A DNA stretch of 34,792 nt from Pseudomonas chlororaphis (GCF_000783395.1 NZ_JSFK01000028.1:1-34792), one strand, 5' to 3'; shown: positions 23,565 to 31,778, numbered from the stretch's first letter. The notes: a model not told the origin generated them from the sequence alone. Numbers and translations: made by a program.

Positions 23565-24032
23565 TCAATTCCAGACACCCATCGATAGTGCGCCGCAGTA
23601 CATAGCGGTGGTACACACAATAACTTGGGCAATCATGAAACCGAAGCCGGCTCCCAGAAACGCAAAGCCCGCGACAATCCATGGCAACCTCGCATTTACA
23701 CGGAACCTCAACAACCAAGCCGAAACACTTGTACCGACGACCATCCCCGGGACAGAAAATAAATGACCCAACCCAACTAGACCGCCATCACGACCCGAGC
23801 TGGATACGATCGCCATGTAGACCAGAAGAGTGACAACCGCTGCAGCTGTTGTTCCCGTTAGAAACAGGGCCCGAGAACGTAGAATCAAGCCTGGAAGCAA
23901 CATGACCACTGGCACTCCGATGAGATACCAAAAGCCTAAGTAAAGCGTGTTGCCACCAGTGGATGCGTAACCGAGAACGAGAATAATCAAAACCATCGAA
24001 CAGCTTAGATCATCCCTGAACCCCATTTTCAT
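23565..24032 (-). CDS. Multi-pass membrane protein of unknown function
   Basis: The product is 155 residues with four to five hydrophobic helices (for example VLIILVLGYA, LIGVPVVMLLPGLIL, TAAAVVTLLVYMAIV, WIVAGFAFLGAGFGFMIAQV). Codons start ATG AAA ATG, and either ATG can be the start; GAGGCAAGGGA lies just upstream. No family is recognised. It is convergent with the DUF6124 gene, and base composition looks lower in GC than its neighbours. Confidence 0.65.
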   Translation of the reverse strand: MKMGFRDDLSCSMVLIILVLGYASTGGNTLYLGFWYLIGVPVVMLLPGLILRSRALFLTGTTAAAVVTLLVYMAIVSSSGRDGGLVGLGHLFSVPGMVVGTSVSAWLLRFRVNARLPWIVAGFAFLGAGFGFMIAQVIVCTTAMYCGALSMGVWN

Positions 24033-24316
24033 TCCCTTGCCTCGCTTTCAACGTCGTTATTGCTGAAATAGATTAGCTGACGGCGAGGTCTTCGTTCCGT
24101 TGCCGCAAGGGGTCGTAAGCAGCCGCTCCCGAACGTCTGCCGTTGGCCGATAGCGGTTACCAGTGAGCGGCTGAAATCGGCCAATAGCTGCCATTCATAA
24201 TGAGCAGTAAACCTCCCATTGCAGCCGGTCGCGCCCGACGCAGTCGATCAAAATCATCTGCTCATTCACGGTTGTGAGGGGGCGGAAAAAATCCAGACGC
24301 CTTGAAGGTCGATGTC
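24033..24316. other. Gap between the membrane protein and LysR genes, holding a dispersed repeat
   Basis: About 285 bp. It contains two opposed copies of a TTGGCCGA hairpin repeat (24134-24156 and 24166-24192). The remainder should hold the membrane-protein promoter and the 3' end of the LysR transcript (a T6 run on the minus strand near 24290). No gene is seen. Confidence 0.4.
24134..24192. repeat. Dispersed TTGGCCGA repeat, inverted pair
   Basis: GTCTGCCGTTGGCCGATAGC at about 24135-24154 and its inverted relative at 24166-24192 (core ATCGGCCAATAGC) share the TTGGCCGA core. Copies with the same core and downstream TGAGCGGC occur at 31779-31802, and with the core alone at 33287-33317. Confidence 0.55.
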
Positions 24317-25210
24317 TCAGTCCCTGTAGAGTAACGCTTCAACTACAACGCCAAACGCTGATGAGTGTTCGCGACGATTGGGGTAGTAGAGATGGTAACC
24401 GGCAAAGGGTTGACACCAATCTTCCAACACCCGCACAAGGCTACCGTCCGCAAGTTCCTTCGCCACCATGTCCTCTGGCAGGAAAGCCAAGCCACATCCC
24501 GCCACGGCCGCACGCAGAATTGGCACGCTGCTGTTGAATGTCCATTGGCCCTCGACGCGGGCCTTGAGCTCGTGGCCATCCTTTTCGAAATCCCATTGCA
24601 TCAGGCTGCCGTGAGTCGGTAGGCGCAGGTTAATGCAGTTGTGCGCCGCCAGATCTCCCGGTTCCATCGGGTAAGGCCGATGCTGGAAATACTGCGGCGA
24701 GCCGACAACGGCGATGCGCAACGATGGCCCAATCGGTACGGCAATCATGTCCTTGGCCACCTGATCGCCCAGGCGCACCCCCGCGTCATACCGCTGCGCG
24801 ACGATGTCGGAAAGGGCGTAATCGACGGTGATTTCGACCCTGATGTCCGGGTAGTCGGGCAGCACCTTCAGCAGCTTCGGCCAGAGAATATTGTTCGCCG
24901 CATGCTCGGACGCCTGAATCCGCACATTGCCGGCGGGGGTGTCGCGAAACTCGCTGACGGCGGCCAGTTCCAGTTCGATCTCATCGAACCTCGGTGCCAT
25001 CGATTGATACAACCGCTGACCCGCCTCGGTCGGCGAGACGCTGCGTGTGGTGCGCGTCAGCAGGCGCACACCCAAGCGGCTTTCCAGTGCGCGCATGGTG
25101 TGGCTCAGCGCCGACTGCGAGACGCCGAGTTGTGCGGCAGCACGGGTAAAGCTGCCTTCGCGGGTGATGACCACGAAGGCTTGCAGGTCGTTGAGATTGG
25201 CGCGGGACAT
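24317..25210 (-). CDS. LysR family transcriptional regulator of the redox cluster
   Basis: The product is 297 residues. The N-terminal winged HTH is plain: DLQAFVVITREGSFTRAAAQ then LGVSQSALSHTMRALESRLG and RTTRSVSPTEAGQRLY. The C-terminal substrate domain has the two-lobed pattern (VRIQASEHAANNILWPKLL, AAVAGCGLAFLPEDMV). The ATG at 25210 matches the family N-terminus and has AGAGG nine bases upstream; the ATG-like start at 25267 adds unmatched sequence. It follows the hydrolase gene on the same strand. A dyad like that in front of the cluster overlaps its own start, implying autoregulation. Confidence 0.9.
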   Translation of the reverse strand: MSRANLNDLQAFVVITREGSFTRAAAQLGVSQSALSHTMRALESRLGVRLLTRTTRSVSPTEAGQRLYQSMAPRFDEIELELAAVSEFRDTPAGNVRIQASEHAANNILWPKLLKVLPDYPDIRVEITVDYALSDIVAQRYDAGVRLGDQVAKDMIAVPIGPSLRIAVVGSPQYFQHRPYPMEPGDLAAHNCINLRLPTHGSLMQWDFEKDGHELKARVEGQWTFNSSVPILRAAVAGCGLAFLPEDMVAKELADGSLVRVLEDWCQPFAGYHLYYPNRREHSSAFGVVVEALLYRD

Positions 25211-25229
25211 TGATGAGAACCTCTCATGA
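25211..25229. promoter_or_regulatory. Putative LysR operator at its own gene
   Basis: TGATGAG-AACCT-CTCATGA lies immediately upstream of the LysR ATG, over its ribosome-binding site. It contains T-N11-A and matches the perfect dyad at 31664-31682 in both arms except one base. A bound repressor-like protein here could limit LysR translation or transcription. Confidence 0.6.
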
Positions 25230-25292
25230 GGGGGCGCGTGATTATTCCATGAAAGCAGGTCGCACACAGATGCGCGACCCCCAGAGAGTTGA

Positions 25293-26345
25293 TTACAAGG
25301 TACGGGCGTAGAACGTGGTCAGTTTGCCAATCGCGGCATCGACATAACGCGGCACCCAGTAGGTTTCAATGTGGGTGGCGCCATCGAGGATGAACACTTC
25401 CTTGTCGGTGGTGCCGGTGGCTTTGGGGAACGCATCCTGGGTCATGTACAGGCTGTCGGCCTTGCTGCCGGCGATCATCAGCAACGGTTGATTGATCAAT
25501 TCGATATGGTCGGTGGCGTCGAAACGCATCAGGTCAATAAGGCTGCTGGTGGTGTATTTGAAGGTCGAGTTCGGGTGCGCGTGGGTTTTCCAGTAGTACT
25601 CATAGCCTTGGCGATACAGTTCGAAAGGCAGTTTGGCAATCTGCTCGTCGGTGAGGTTGGCATCCCCCGAATACAGCACCGCGCCCCCCGCTGCTTCTTG
25701 CGCGCGGGCAGCTGATGCCTGCTGCAAACGTTGCTGGATGCTGTCCATTTGCGAGTCGTTGTAGCCGTTGCGGCGTACTCGACCCGAGTTGAACATGCTC
25801 ACCGTCGCCAGGGATTTGAAGCGTTTGTCGGTTTGCGCCGCCGCCAACGAATAACCACCGCCGCCACAAATGCCGAGCAGGCCCAGACGATTGTCATCCA
25901 CGCCAGCGAACTGGCTGATGAAATCGGCCATGCCGTGAATGTCTTCGATGCGATACGCCGGTTTATCGATGCTGCGCGGCTGGCCACCGCTGGCGCCCTG
26001 ATAGGCCGCATCGGCCGTGATGGTGATGTAGCCCTGTTCGGCGAGCCGCTGGGCATAGAGACCGGCGACTTGCTCTTTTACGCCGCCATTGGGATGCGCA
26101 ACCACCACGGTCGGGTAGTTCTTCTTCGCGTCGTAGTTGGCAGGAGTGTAGACATTGGCGGCGATGTCCAGCCCGTTGAGCTTATAGCTGACCGGGTGGA
26201 TGTTGACCTTGCCCGGCTCGTTCTTGCTGATCGCGCCGTCATAGGCGAGTGTGAACGGGTTCTTCTTGTAGTCAGCGGCTAACGCTTCGCCCGCCGAGAG
26301 ACCGACCAATGCCGACATGAGCGTGGCTTTGAGAGTGTTTTTCAC
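25293..26345 (-). CDS. Exported alpha/beta hydrolase with cysteine nucleophile (dienelactone-hydrolase-like)
   Basis: The product is 350 residues. Residues 1-23 form a signal peptide (ending EALA/AD). The nucleophile elbow reads GICGGGG, placing Cys160 where serine is usual, as in dienelactone hydrolase. Asp297 in GSKAD and His325 in GATHIETYW complete a triad. The start is GTG with GGAG six bases upstream, inside the palindrome TTCACGTGAA. It is the last gene of the unit that begins with the decarboxylase-like gene, 48 bp after the lipoprotein hydrolase. Ester or lactone hydrolysis in the periplasm is inferred. Confidence 0.88.
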   Translation of the reverse strand: MKNTLKATLMSALVGLSAGEALAADYKKNPFTLAYDGAISKNEPGKVNIHPVSYKLNGLDIAANVYTPANYDAKKNYPTVVVAHPNGGVKEQVAGLYAQRLAEQGYITITADAAYQGASGGQPRSIDKPAYRIEDIHGMADFISQFAGVDDNRLGLLGICGGGGYSLAAAQTDKRFKSLATVSMFNSGRVRRNGYNDSQMDSIQQRLQQASAARAQEAAGGAVLYSGDANLTDEQIAKLPFELYRQGYEYYWKTHAHPNSTFKYTTSSLIDLMRFDATDHIELINQPLLMIAGSKADSLYMTQDAFPKATGTTDKEVFILDGATHIETYWVPRYVDAAIGKLTTFYARTL

Positions 26346-26393
26346 GTGAAGCTCCTGAGCAAAAAAAGGGCGGCAGTAGCAAAAGTATTTGGG

Positions 26394-27458
26394 TCAGTCC
26401 AGCTGTTTTTCTTTGAGGAACTGCGCGACCAGATCAGCGATCTGCACGTTGTTCAGATCCGACATGGGGAAATGGGTATTGCCGTGAATGCCAATCTCCG
26501 GCAGGTGTATCAGTCGCACATCACCGCCATGGCGATTGACCGCGTCACGCCAGAGCCGGGCCATTTTCAGGCGTGCGCGCCAACTGTCCTGAGCGGGCAG
26601 ATCGACTGTCTGTTCCGGAATGTTGTCTCCGTACAGGATCAGGATCGGAATGCGCGTCAGTGCCATGAATTGCTCCATCGGCACCGCTGCGCCTTGCACC
26701 GTGTCGAACGCGCTGGGAATCGGCGCCGGCACTTCACCGTCAGCAAACACGAAACTGCTGCCCGGTTCGAACGCCACGATGGCTTTGACCTTGTCGTTCT
26801 TGATCGCCGTCAACCAGCCCGGCCCGCCACCCTGAGAATGCGTAAACAGGATGCCGGGGCCGATTTTGTCGAACAGCGCCGACACACCATCGGAGACCAC
26901 GCCCATGTCAAACGGCCCGGTGTTCGGCGTCATTGCCCTGAAAAACTGCTCGCGGGTCTGGGCGTCCTGTGCCACTTGCACGCCGTTGAAGTAGCGGGGC
27001 CAAAGGCCGATGCGGAACTGGTTGAACCACAGTTGTTCGTCCGGCACAGGCTTGATGGTGGTCTCGACCATGCTGCGCCCGGCATCACCACGCCGGGGCT
27101 GATCGATCAGATAGACGCCGTAGTGGCGGCGCAGAAAGATGTTCTGAAAACCCTCGCGACCATCGGCGGTGGTTTCCCAGGTCTTGGAAAACTGACCCGC
27201 GCCGTGCCACATGACGATGGGCAGTTTTCGCGCGTCCGCCGGGATTTGATAGAAGGCGTAGACGTGGTCACCGTGGTAGGTCTGGCCGTTGGGTGTCATC
27301 GGTTGGCGCGGGTTGAAGGTGCCCGGTGCCGTGGTCATCGTTCCGCCGGCGGCGAAGCTGCCTTGTTTCTGGATCAGCAGCGGGCCTTCGGAGTGGTTCG
27401 CGCAGGCCGCCAACAGGCTCAGCAGCGTGACGCTCAGTAAATGCTTTGCAGATTTCAT
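26394..27458 (-). CDS. Lipoprotein alpha/beta hydrolase
   Basis: The product is 354 residues. The lipobox LLAAC puts the modified Cys at 19. The nucleophile is Ser208 in THSQGGG, and a His in GIHGNTHFP is the likely base. FEPG after a strand offers a Glu as the acid, but assignment is open. IVMWHGAGQFSKTWE forms the oxyanion region. It belongs to the esterase/lipase-like hydrolases. The ATG begins one base after the stop of the decarboxylase-like gene, so the two are coupled. Confidence 0.88.
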   Translation of the reverse strand: MKSAKHLLSVTLLSLLAACANHSEGPLLIQKQGSFAAGGTMTTAPGTFNPRQPMTPNGQTYHGDHVYAFYQIPADARKLPIVMWHGAGQFSKTWETTADGREGFQNIFLRRHYGVYLIDQPRRGDAGRSMVETTIKPVPDEQLWFNQFRIGLWPRYFNGVQVAQDAQTREQFFRAMTPNTGPFDMGVVSDGVSALFDKIGPGILFTHSQGGGPGWLTAIKNDKVKAIVAFEPGSSFVFADGEVPAPIPSAFDTVQGAAVPMEQFMALTRIPILILYGDNIPEQTVDLPAQDSWRARLKMARLWRDAVNRHGGDVRLIHLPEIGIHGNTHFPMSDLNNVQIADLVAQFLKEKQLD

Positions 27459-27459
27459 G

Positions 27460-28233
27460 TCATTTCCCCGCTGTTGCGAGCGCTTGGGTCAGCGCTGCGC
27501 TTGCCCGCTTGGCAGTCTGTGTATCGCCATGCTTTTCAAGCAGCTCGGTGACCTGGCGCAACTGTGCCGCACTTAGCCCGACGCGCAGGCTCGCCGCCAT
27601 GTGCGAACGCAGTTGCGATTCCACGCCCGGGGACGCTGCCAGCGCCCCGACTGTCGCCAGTTCGCGGCTTTGCCAGTCGAGGTTGTCGCGCTCGAAAATG
27701 TCGCCGAACAGATGGGTTTGCAGGAACCGGTTGATCACCGGAGCGAACTCGAACACCGGGCCTTTGACCGGGGCGCCGGAGATTTTCGTTTGATTCGCCG
27801 TACCCGCTGCCAATAGCTCATCCCCGACCGGAGTCGCCCGGCTCGGCTCACGTCCCGGCGCATCGTCAAGGCCGCGTTGTTTGCGCGCCTGCACCACGGT
27901 CATCAATTCATTCAAGGCGTTGAGGCTGCGGGGGAAGCCGACGTAGGCGTAGAGCTGCACGAGAACTTCACGGGTTTCGCTAATGGTCAGGCCGGCATCA
28001 AGCCCTTGGTTGAGCGCCGTGTTGAGGTTGGGCATGTCGCTGGTCGCCATGAACGCCGCGATCAGTGGAATGGCTTGTTGCTGGCTCGACAAGCTGGCTG
28101 CGCTGGCGGGTGTGCTGGTCATGGTGGGCGAAGCCTCGGCTGCTTGAGTGGTGACGCTGAACATCGCCCCGACGCCAAGGCAGAGCGCCATGAGTGTGGG
28201 GAGTGCAGTGCTGTTGCGGGTGTCAGTGATCAT
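27460..28233 (-). CDS. Exported carboxymuconolactone-decarboxylase-like protein, two CMD domains
   Basis: The product is 257 residues from the ATG at 28233, chosen because GGAG lies nine bases upstream; the ATG at 28248 has none. Residues 1-31 form a signal peptide (ending TQAAEA). Two CMD repeats follow: REVLVQLYAYVGFPRSLNAL and WQSRELATVGALAASPGVES then QLRSHMAASLRVGLSAAQLR. The CxxC redox pair of AhpD-type members is absent. It leads a transcription unit with two hydrolases, and a dyad of the LysR type sits 95-110 bp upstream. Confidence 0.88.
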   Translation of the reverse strand: MITDTRNSTALPTLMALCLGVGAMFSVTTQAAEASPTMTSTPASAASLSSQQQAIPLIAAFMATSDMPNLNTALNQGLDAGLTISETREVLVQLYAYVGFPRSLNALNELMTVVQARKQRGLDDAPGREPSRATPVGDELLAAGTANQTKISGAPVKGPVFEFAPVINRFLQTHLFGDIFERDNLDWQSRELATVGALAASPGVESQLRSHMAASLRVGLSAAQLRQVTELLEKHGDTQTAKRASAALTQALATAGK

Positions 28234-28325
28234 CGTGAAGGGCTCCATCCATTGCGGGGCGCTGCGGTGTCGCTGAATCGTACGGAGGTTGGTTATGGCG
28301 ATTAACCCTGATATTGCGCATGGGT

Positions 28326-28344
28326 TCCTGAGCAGAACTCATGA
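28326..28344. promoter_or_regulatory. Putative LysR operator upstream of the decarboxylase-like gene
   Basis: TCCTGAG-CAGAA-CTCATGA keeps the TGAG-N5-CTCA core and the T-N11-A spacing of the dyads at 31664 and 25211; its left arm has two changes. It lies about 95 bp before the ATG at 28233. Confidence 0.45.
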
Positions 28345-28380
28345 ATCGACGGAGCAGTCATCGCAGAAATCCAGACGCAA

Positions 28381-28396
28381 CCCCGCAGATTCGGGG
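28381..28396 (-). terminator. Hairpin between the cupin unit and the decarboxylase-like unit
   Basis: CCCCG and CGGGG arms surround CAGATT, flanked by complementary AA and TT-like bases. It lies 67 bp beyond the cupin stop and separates two tight gene groups on the minus strand, so it is a likely terminator; the U-run is weak. Confidence 0.5.
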
Positions 28397-28462
28397 CTTA
28401 GACGTCGACTAGTCGATTGCCCCCAACGTGCCGGGAGCGCAACTTCGACACATTCCGTAACT

Positions 28463-28930
28463 TCATTTACCGGCGTATTGCGCATCCGAGACCTGTTCCC
28501 CCCAAGTGACGGTCTTGCCGTCCTCGGCTTCAGCGATGGCGATGTGGGTCATGCCGTTGCTGGCCGTGGCGCCATGCCAGTGACGGGTGTTCGGTGGAAT
28601 CCAGACACTGTCGCCCGGACGGATCTCCTGACGCGCGCCACCCTCTTGCTGCACATAGCCGACGCCGGCAGTGACGATCAGCGTTTGCCCCAGCGGATGG
28701 GTGTGCCACGCCGTGCGTGCGCCCGGCTCGAAGGTCACTGTGCCGCCGCCGATGCGCGCCGGCGGTTCACCTTTGAACAGGCCATCAACGCGCACCGTGC
28801 CGGTAAAGTTTTGCGCCGCGCCCTTGACCGAGGGCTGCGCGCCGTTTGGCGTGATGCGGATTTCGCCGGCGGCCTGGGACTCTGCCGCCATCAGTGACAA
28901 AGCAACGAGTGGCGCAATCAATCGGTTCAT
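28463..28930 (-). CDS. Exported single-domain cupin
   Basis: The product is 155 residues from the ATG at 28930 (GGAG ten bases upstream). The N-terminus is a signal peptide ending SQA/AG. The cupin metal site reads WHTHPLGQTLIV with two His and a Gln or Glu nearby, and RHWHG supplies the third His; IRPGDSVWIPPNTRHW is the usual second cupin motif. It is the quercetin-dioxygenase-like type often found beside CMD and aldo/keto reductase genes. It ends the first transcription unit. Confidence 0.9.
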   Translation of the reverse strand: MNRLIAPLVALSLMAAESQAAGEIRITPNGAQPSVKGAAQNFTGTVRVDGLFKGEPPARIGGGTVTFEPGARTAWHTHPLGQTLIVTAGVGYVQQEGGARQEIRPGDSVWIPPNTRHWHGATASNGMTHIAIAEAEDGKTVTWGEQVSDAQYAGK

Positions 28931-28992
28931 CGGATTGGTTCTCCGGTCAGACAAGAAAAGCGGCGCCGCCCGTGGCGCCGCGTTGGGCAGAC

Positions 28993-29985
28993 TCAGAGTC
29001 CGGTCATTTTCAGTGCCGATTCCGGCAGGCGTTCACCGTGCACCTGAATCTGCGCGACCTGCTCGTTGATCACGCGCAGATCGTCGCCGGTCAATTGCAG
29101 TTCGACCGCGCCCAGATTCTCTTGCAGTCGATGGGGTTTGGTCGTGCCAGGGATCGGCACAATCCACGGTTTTTGTGCGAGCAACCAGGCTAGCGCGACT
29201 TGCGCAGGTGTCGCGTGCTTACGCTCAGCGACGACTTTCACCACATCGACCAGCGCCAGGTTGGCCTTGCGCGCTTCGGGGGAAAAACGCGGGACGAAGT
29301 TGCGGAAGTCGCTGGCGTCGAACTGCGTGTGCTCATCGATCTGACCGGTGAGAAAACCGGCGCCCAGCGGGCTGAACGGTACGAAGCCGATCCCCAGTTC
29401 TTCCAGCACCGCCAGCAGCTCCAGTTCCGGGCCGCGCCAGAACAGCGAGTATTCGCTCTGTACCGCCGTGACCGGTTGTACCGCGTGGGCCCGGCGGATG
29501 GTTTCCACACCTGCCTCAGACAGGCCGAAATGCTTGACCTTGCCCTCGGCGATCAATTCCTTGATGGTGCCGGCGACGTCTTCAATGGGCACCTGCGGAT
29601 CAACGCGGTGCTGATAAAACAGGTCGATGTGATCGGTACGCAAGCGCTTCAACGACGCCTCGGCGACGGCGCGGATACGCTCCGGCCGGCTATTGGTGCC
29701 GCCGCCTCGTGCGCCGGTGATCGGGTCGATATCGAAGCCGAACTTGGTGGCGATGACGACCTGCTCGCGGATCGGCTGCAAGGCCTCGCCCAGCAGCTCT
29801 TCATTGGCGAACGGGCCATACGCTTCGGCGGTGTCGAACAAGGTGACGCCTTGCTCGTGGGCCGAACGAATCAGCTTGATCATGCTGGCTTGGTCGGCTG
29901 CCGGCCCGTAGGCCGACGTCATGCTCATGCAGCCAAGGCCCAATGCAGACACTTCCAGGCCATTGCCCAACGTGCGGTTTTTCAT
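28993..29985 (-). CDS. Aldo/keto reductase (second copy)
   Basis: The product is 330 residues, of the AKR13-like type. The catalytic tetrad is present: Asp51 and Tyr56 in DTAEAYG, Lys81 in ATKFGF and His126 in YQHRVD. NADPH-binding residues fall in the C-terminal IPGTTKPHRLQENLGA. It is a close paralogue of the reductase at 30597 (both share HRVDPxVPIEDVAG and KVKHFGLSEAG). The ATG has GGAG seven bases upstream, and the flavodoxin gene ends 24 bp before it. It should reduce aldehydes or quinones with NADPH in the cytoplasm. Confidence 0.93.
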   Translation of the reverse strand: MKNRTLGNGLEVSALGLGCMSMTSAYGPAADQASMIKLIRSAHEQGVTLFDTAEAYGPFANEELLGEALQPIREQVVIATKFGFDIDPITGARGGGTNSRPERIRAVAEASLKRLRTDHIDLFYQHRVDPQVPIEDVAGTIKELIAEGKVKHFGLSEAGVETIRRAHAVQPVTAVQSEYSLFWRGPELELLAVLEELGIGFVPFSPLGAGFLTGQIDEHTQFDASDFRNFVPRFSPEARKANLALVDVVKVVAERKHATPAQVALAWLLAQKPWIVPIPGTTKPHRLQENLGAVELQLTGDDLRVINEQVAQIQVHGERLPESALKMTGL

Positions 29986-30009
29986 TATGTCACTCCGTAC
30001 AGAATTCGA

Positions 30010-30600
30010 TTAATGCGTGAGAGGGTGATCGTTCAGCCAGCCGTTCACGCGTTCCATGGTCTTGCGCTCCTGCTCACCCTCCATCACAAATCCTTCCAGC
30101 ACTTTGGCCTTCGGCGCGTGCTTGACCAGCACACTGCGGCTGTTGCCCAAGCCGTAACCGCCGTGGGTGTTGAAGGGGATGAGGGTCTTGCCGGTCAGGT
30201 CGTGGGCGCTGAGGAATGCGCGCACGATCGGCGGCGCGGTTTCACCCCAGATCGGAAAACCGAGATAGATCGTGTCGTAGTCGCTGAGGGCATGAACCTT
30301 GTTCTGCAGCTCGGGCTCGAAGCCACTGTCACGCTCCTGGCGGGCCTGCTCCACGGTTTGCAGATAGTCCTCGGGGTAAGCGTGGGCCGGACAAATCTCG
30401 AACAGATCGGCACCCAGTCCACGCTGGATCAGCCCGGCAACCACACGGGTATTGCCCGAGCGCGAAAAATACGCGACCAGAATGCGCGAGCCAGAACGCG
30501 GTGTTTCACCGGCACTCTGCGTGTCGGCAAGCGACAGCAGTGGCGCGCTGGCCAATGCGGCGATCACCGTGCGCCGCAGCGGATCGTGATCGTTACTCAT
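30010..30600 (-). CDS. Flavodoxin-like protein with Tat-like leader
   Basis: The product is 196 residues. The FMN loop FSRSGNTRVV (46-51 SRSGNT) and LGFPIWGETAPPIVR are typical of the short flavodoxins. The N-terminus DPLRRTVIAALASAPLLSLA has twin arginines and a hydrophobic run, as in a Tat signal, which would carry a folded FMN protein outward. The start ATG overlaps the stop of the reductase before it by four bases (ATGA), so the two are coupled. Export is inferred; most flavodoxins are cytoplasmic. Confidence 0.88.
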   Translation of the reverse strand: MSNDHDPLRRTVIAALASAPLLSLADTQSAGETPRSGSRILVAYFSRSGNTRVVAGLIQRGLGADLFEICPAHAYPEDYLQTVEQARQERDSGFEPELQNKVHALSDYDTIYLGFPIWGETAPPIVRAFLSAHDLTGKTLIPFNTHGGYGLGNSRSVLVKHAPKAKVLEGFVMEGEQERKTMERVNGWLNDHPLTH

Positions 30601-31586
30601 CGGCCGACACGCGCCTTGAGGGATTCGGGGTAGCGCTCGCCTTCGATGCGGACTTGCGCCAGCGCGGTATCAATCGCTTTGAGTTCGGCCGCATCGAGCG
30701 TGATCTCCGCGCCGCCGAGGTTTTCTTCCAGGCGATGCAGTTTGGTCGTGCCCGGAATCGGCACAATCCACGGTGCCTGCGCGAGCAGCCAGGCCAGCGC
30801 GATCTGCGCCGGTGTCGCTTGTTTCTGCGCGGCTATCTGACGGACCAACACCACCAGCGCCTGATTGGCCTGGAGCGCCGATTGGCTGAAACGCGGGACG
30901 ATGCTGCGGAAATCGTCGCTGCCGTAAGTGGTCTCAGCCGTCACCGTGCCAGTGAGAAACCCCTTCCCCAGCGGACTGAAGGGCACGAAGCCAATGCCCA
31001 GCTCCCAAAGCGTCGGCAGGATTTCCTGCTCTGGATCGCGCCACCACAGTGAGTACTCGCTTTGCAGCGCCGTGATCGGCTGCACCGCATGCGCACGGCG
31101 AATGGTCTGCGCACCGGCCTCCGACAGGCCGAAGTGCTTGACCTTGCCTTCGCCAATCAAGTCCTTCACTACGCCGGCGACGTCTTCGATCGGCACGTTC
31201 GGATCGACGCGGTGCTGGTAGAGCAAGTCGATGTAGTCGGTCTTCAAACGACGCAACGAGCCCTCGACGGCTATTCGAATACGTTCGGGGCGGCTGTCCA
31301 GAGTCTGCTTTGTATTGTCGGCGCCGACGGCGAAGCCGAATTTTGTGGCGATCACGACCTGGTCGCGAACTGGCGCCAGCGCCTCGCCGACTACTTGCTC
31401 ATTGATATAGGGGCCGTAGAATTCGGCGGTATCAAAGAACGTGACGCCTCGCTCAACGGCTGAGCGGATCAGTGCGATGGCTTGTTCGGTGTCCGTGGCC
31501 GGGCCATAACCATGGCTCAGACCCATGCAGCCGAGGCCGAGGGCGGATACTTCGAGTGAACTGTTGCCGAGTGTGCGTTTGTGCAT
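30597..31586 (-). CDS. Aldo/keto reductase (first gene of the cluster)
   Basis: The product is 329 residues, with catalytic Asp52 and Tyr57 (FDTAEFYG), Lys82 (ATKFGF) and His125 (LYQHRVD), and the C-terminal cofactor motif IPGTTKLHRLEENLGG. It leads the cluster; GGGAG lies about six bases before the ATG. A perfect dyad stands about 80 bp upstream. It differs from its paralogue at 28993 mainly in the loop after the Lys (AVGADNTKQTLD), so the two probably accept different substrates. Confidence 0.93.
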   Translation of the reverse strand: MHKRTLGNSSLEVSALGLGCMGLSHGYGPATDTEQAIALIRSAVERGVTFFDTAEFYGPYINEQVVGEALAPVRDQVVIATKFGFAVGADNTKQTLDSRPERIRIAVEGSLRRLKTDYIDLLYQHRVDPNVPIEDVAGVVKDLIGEGKVKHFGLSEAGAQTIRRAHAVQPITALQSEYSLWWRDPEQEILPTLWELGIGFVPFSPLGKGFLTGTVTAETTYGSDDFRSIVPRFSQSALQANQALVVLVRQIAAQKQATPAQIALAWLLAQAPWIVPIPGTTKLHRLEENLGGAEITLDAAELKAIDTALAQVRIEGERYPESLKARVGR

Positions 31587-31663
31587 GTTGATCTCCCGTT
31601 GGGCATGGGAAGAACAGTAAGCGCGCTAACGACTGAGGACTAGACGGGTAAATCGGCAAAGCT

Positions 31664-31682
31664 TGATGAGGTTTGCTCATCA
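31664..31682. promoter_or_regulatory. Putative LysR operator of the redox cluster
   Basis: TGATGAG-GTTTG-CTCATCA is a perfect 7-bp dyad with a 5-nt spacer and a T-N11-A core, the LysR-type box. It is centred about 87 bp before the ATG of the first reductase. Nearly the same dyad overlaps the start of the LysR gene (25211-25229), which links the two. Confidence 0.65.
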
Positions 31683-31778
31683 GTCCCGGAAAAGGGGACG
31701 TGGCGACTGCCGAATGAAAGCCTGGGTCACGGTAGGCCATCACCGCTCGCACACAAAAAATCTGACACTCTCTTGACC

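Noticed and set aside
28401..28416. Cloning-linker-like run of restriction sites
   Set aside because: GACGTC, GTCGAC and ACTAGT overlap within a natural palindrome. There is no vector sequence around it, so contamination is unlikely.
29200..30633. 477-residue plus-strand open frame
   Set aside because: It runs antisense across three genes with clear catalytic motifs (reductase, flavodoxin, and part of the first reductase).
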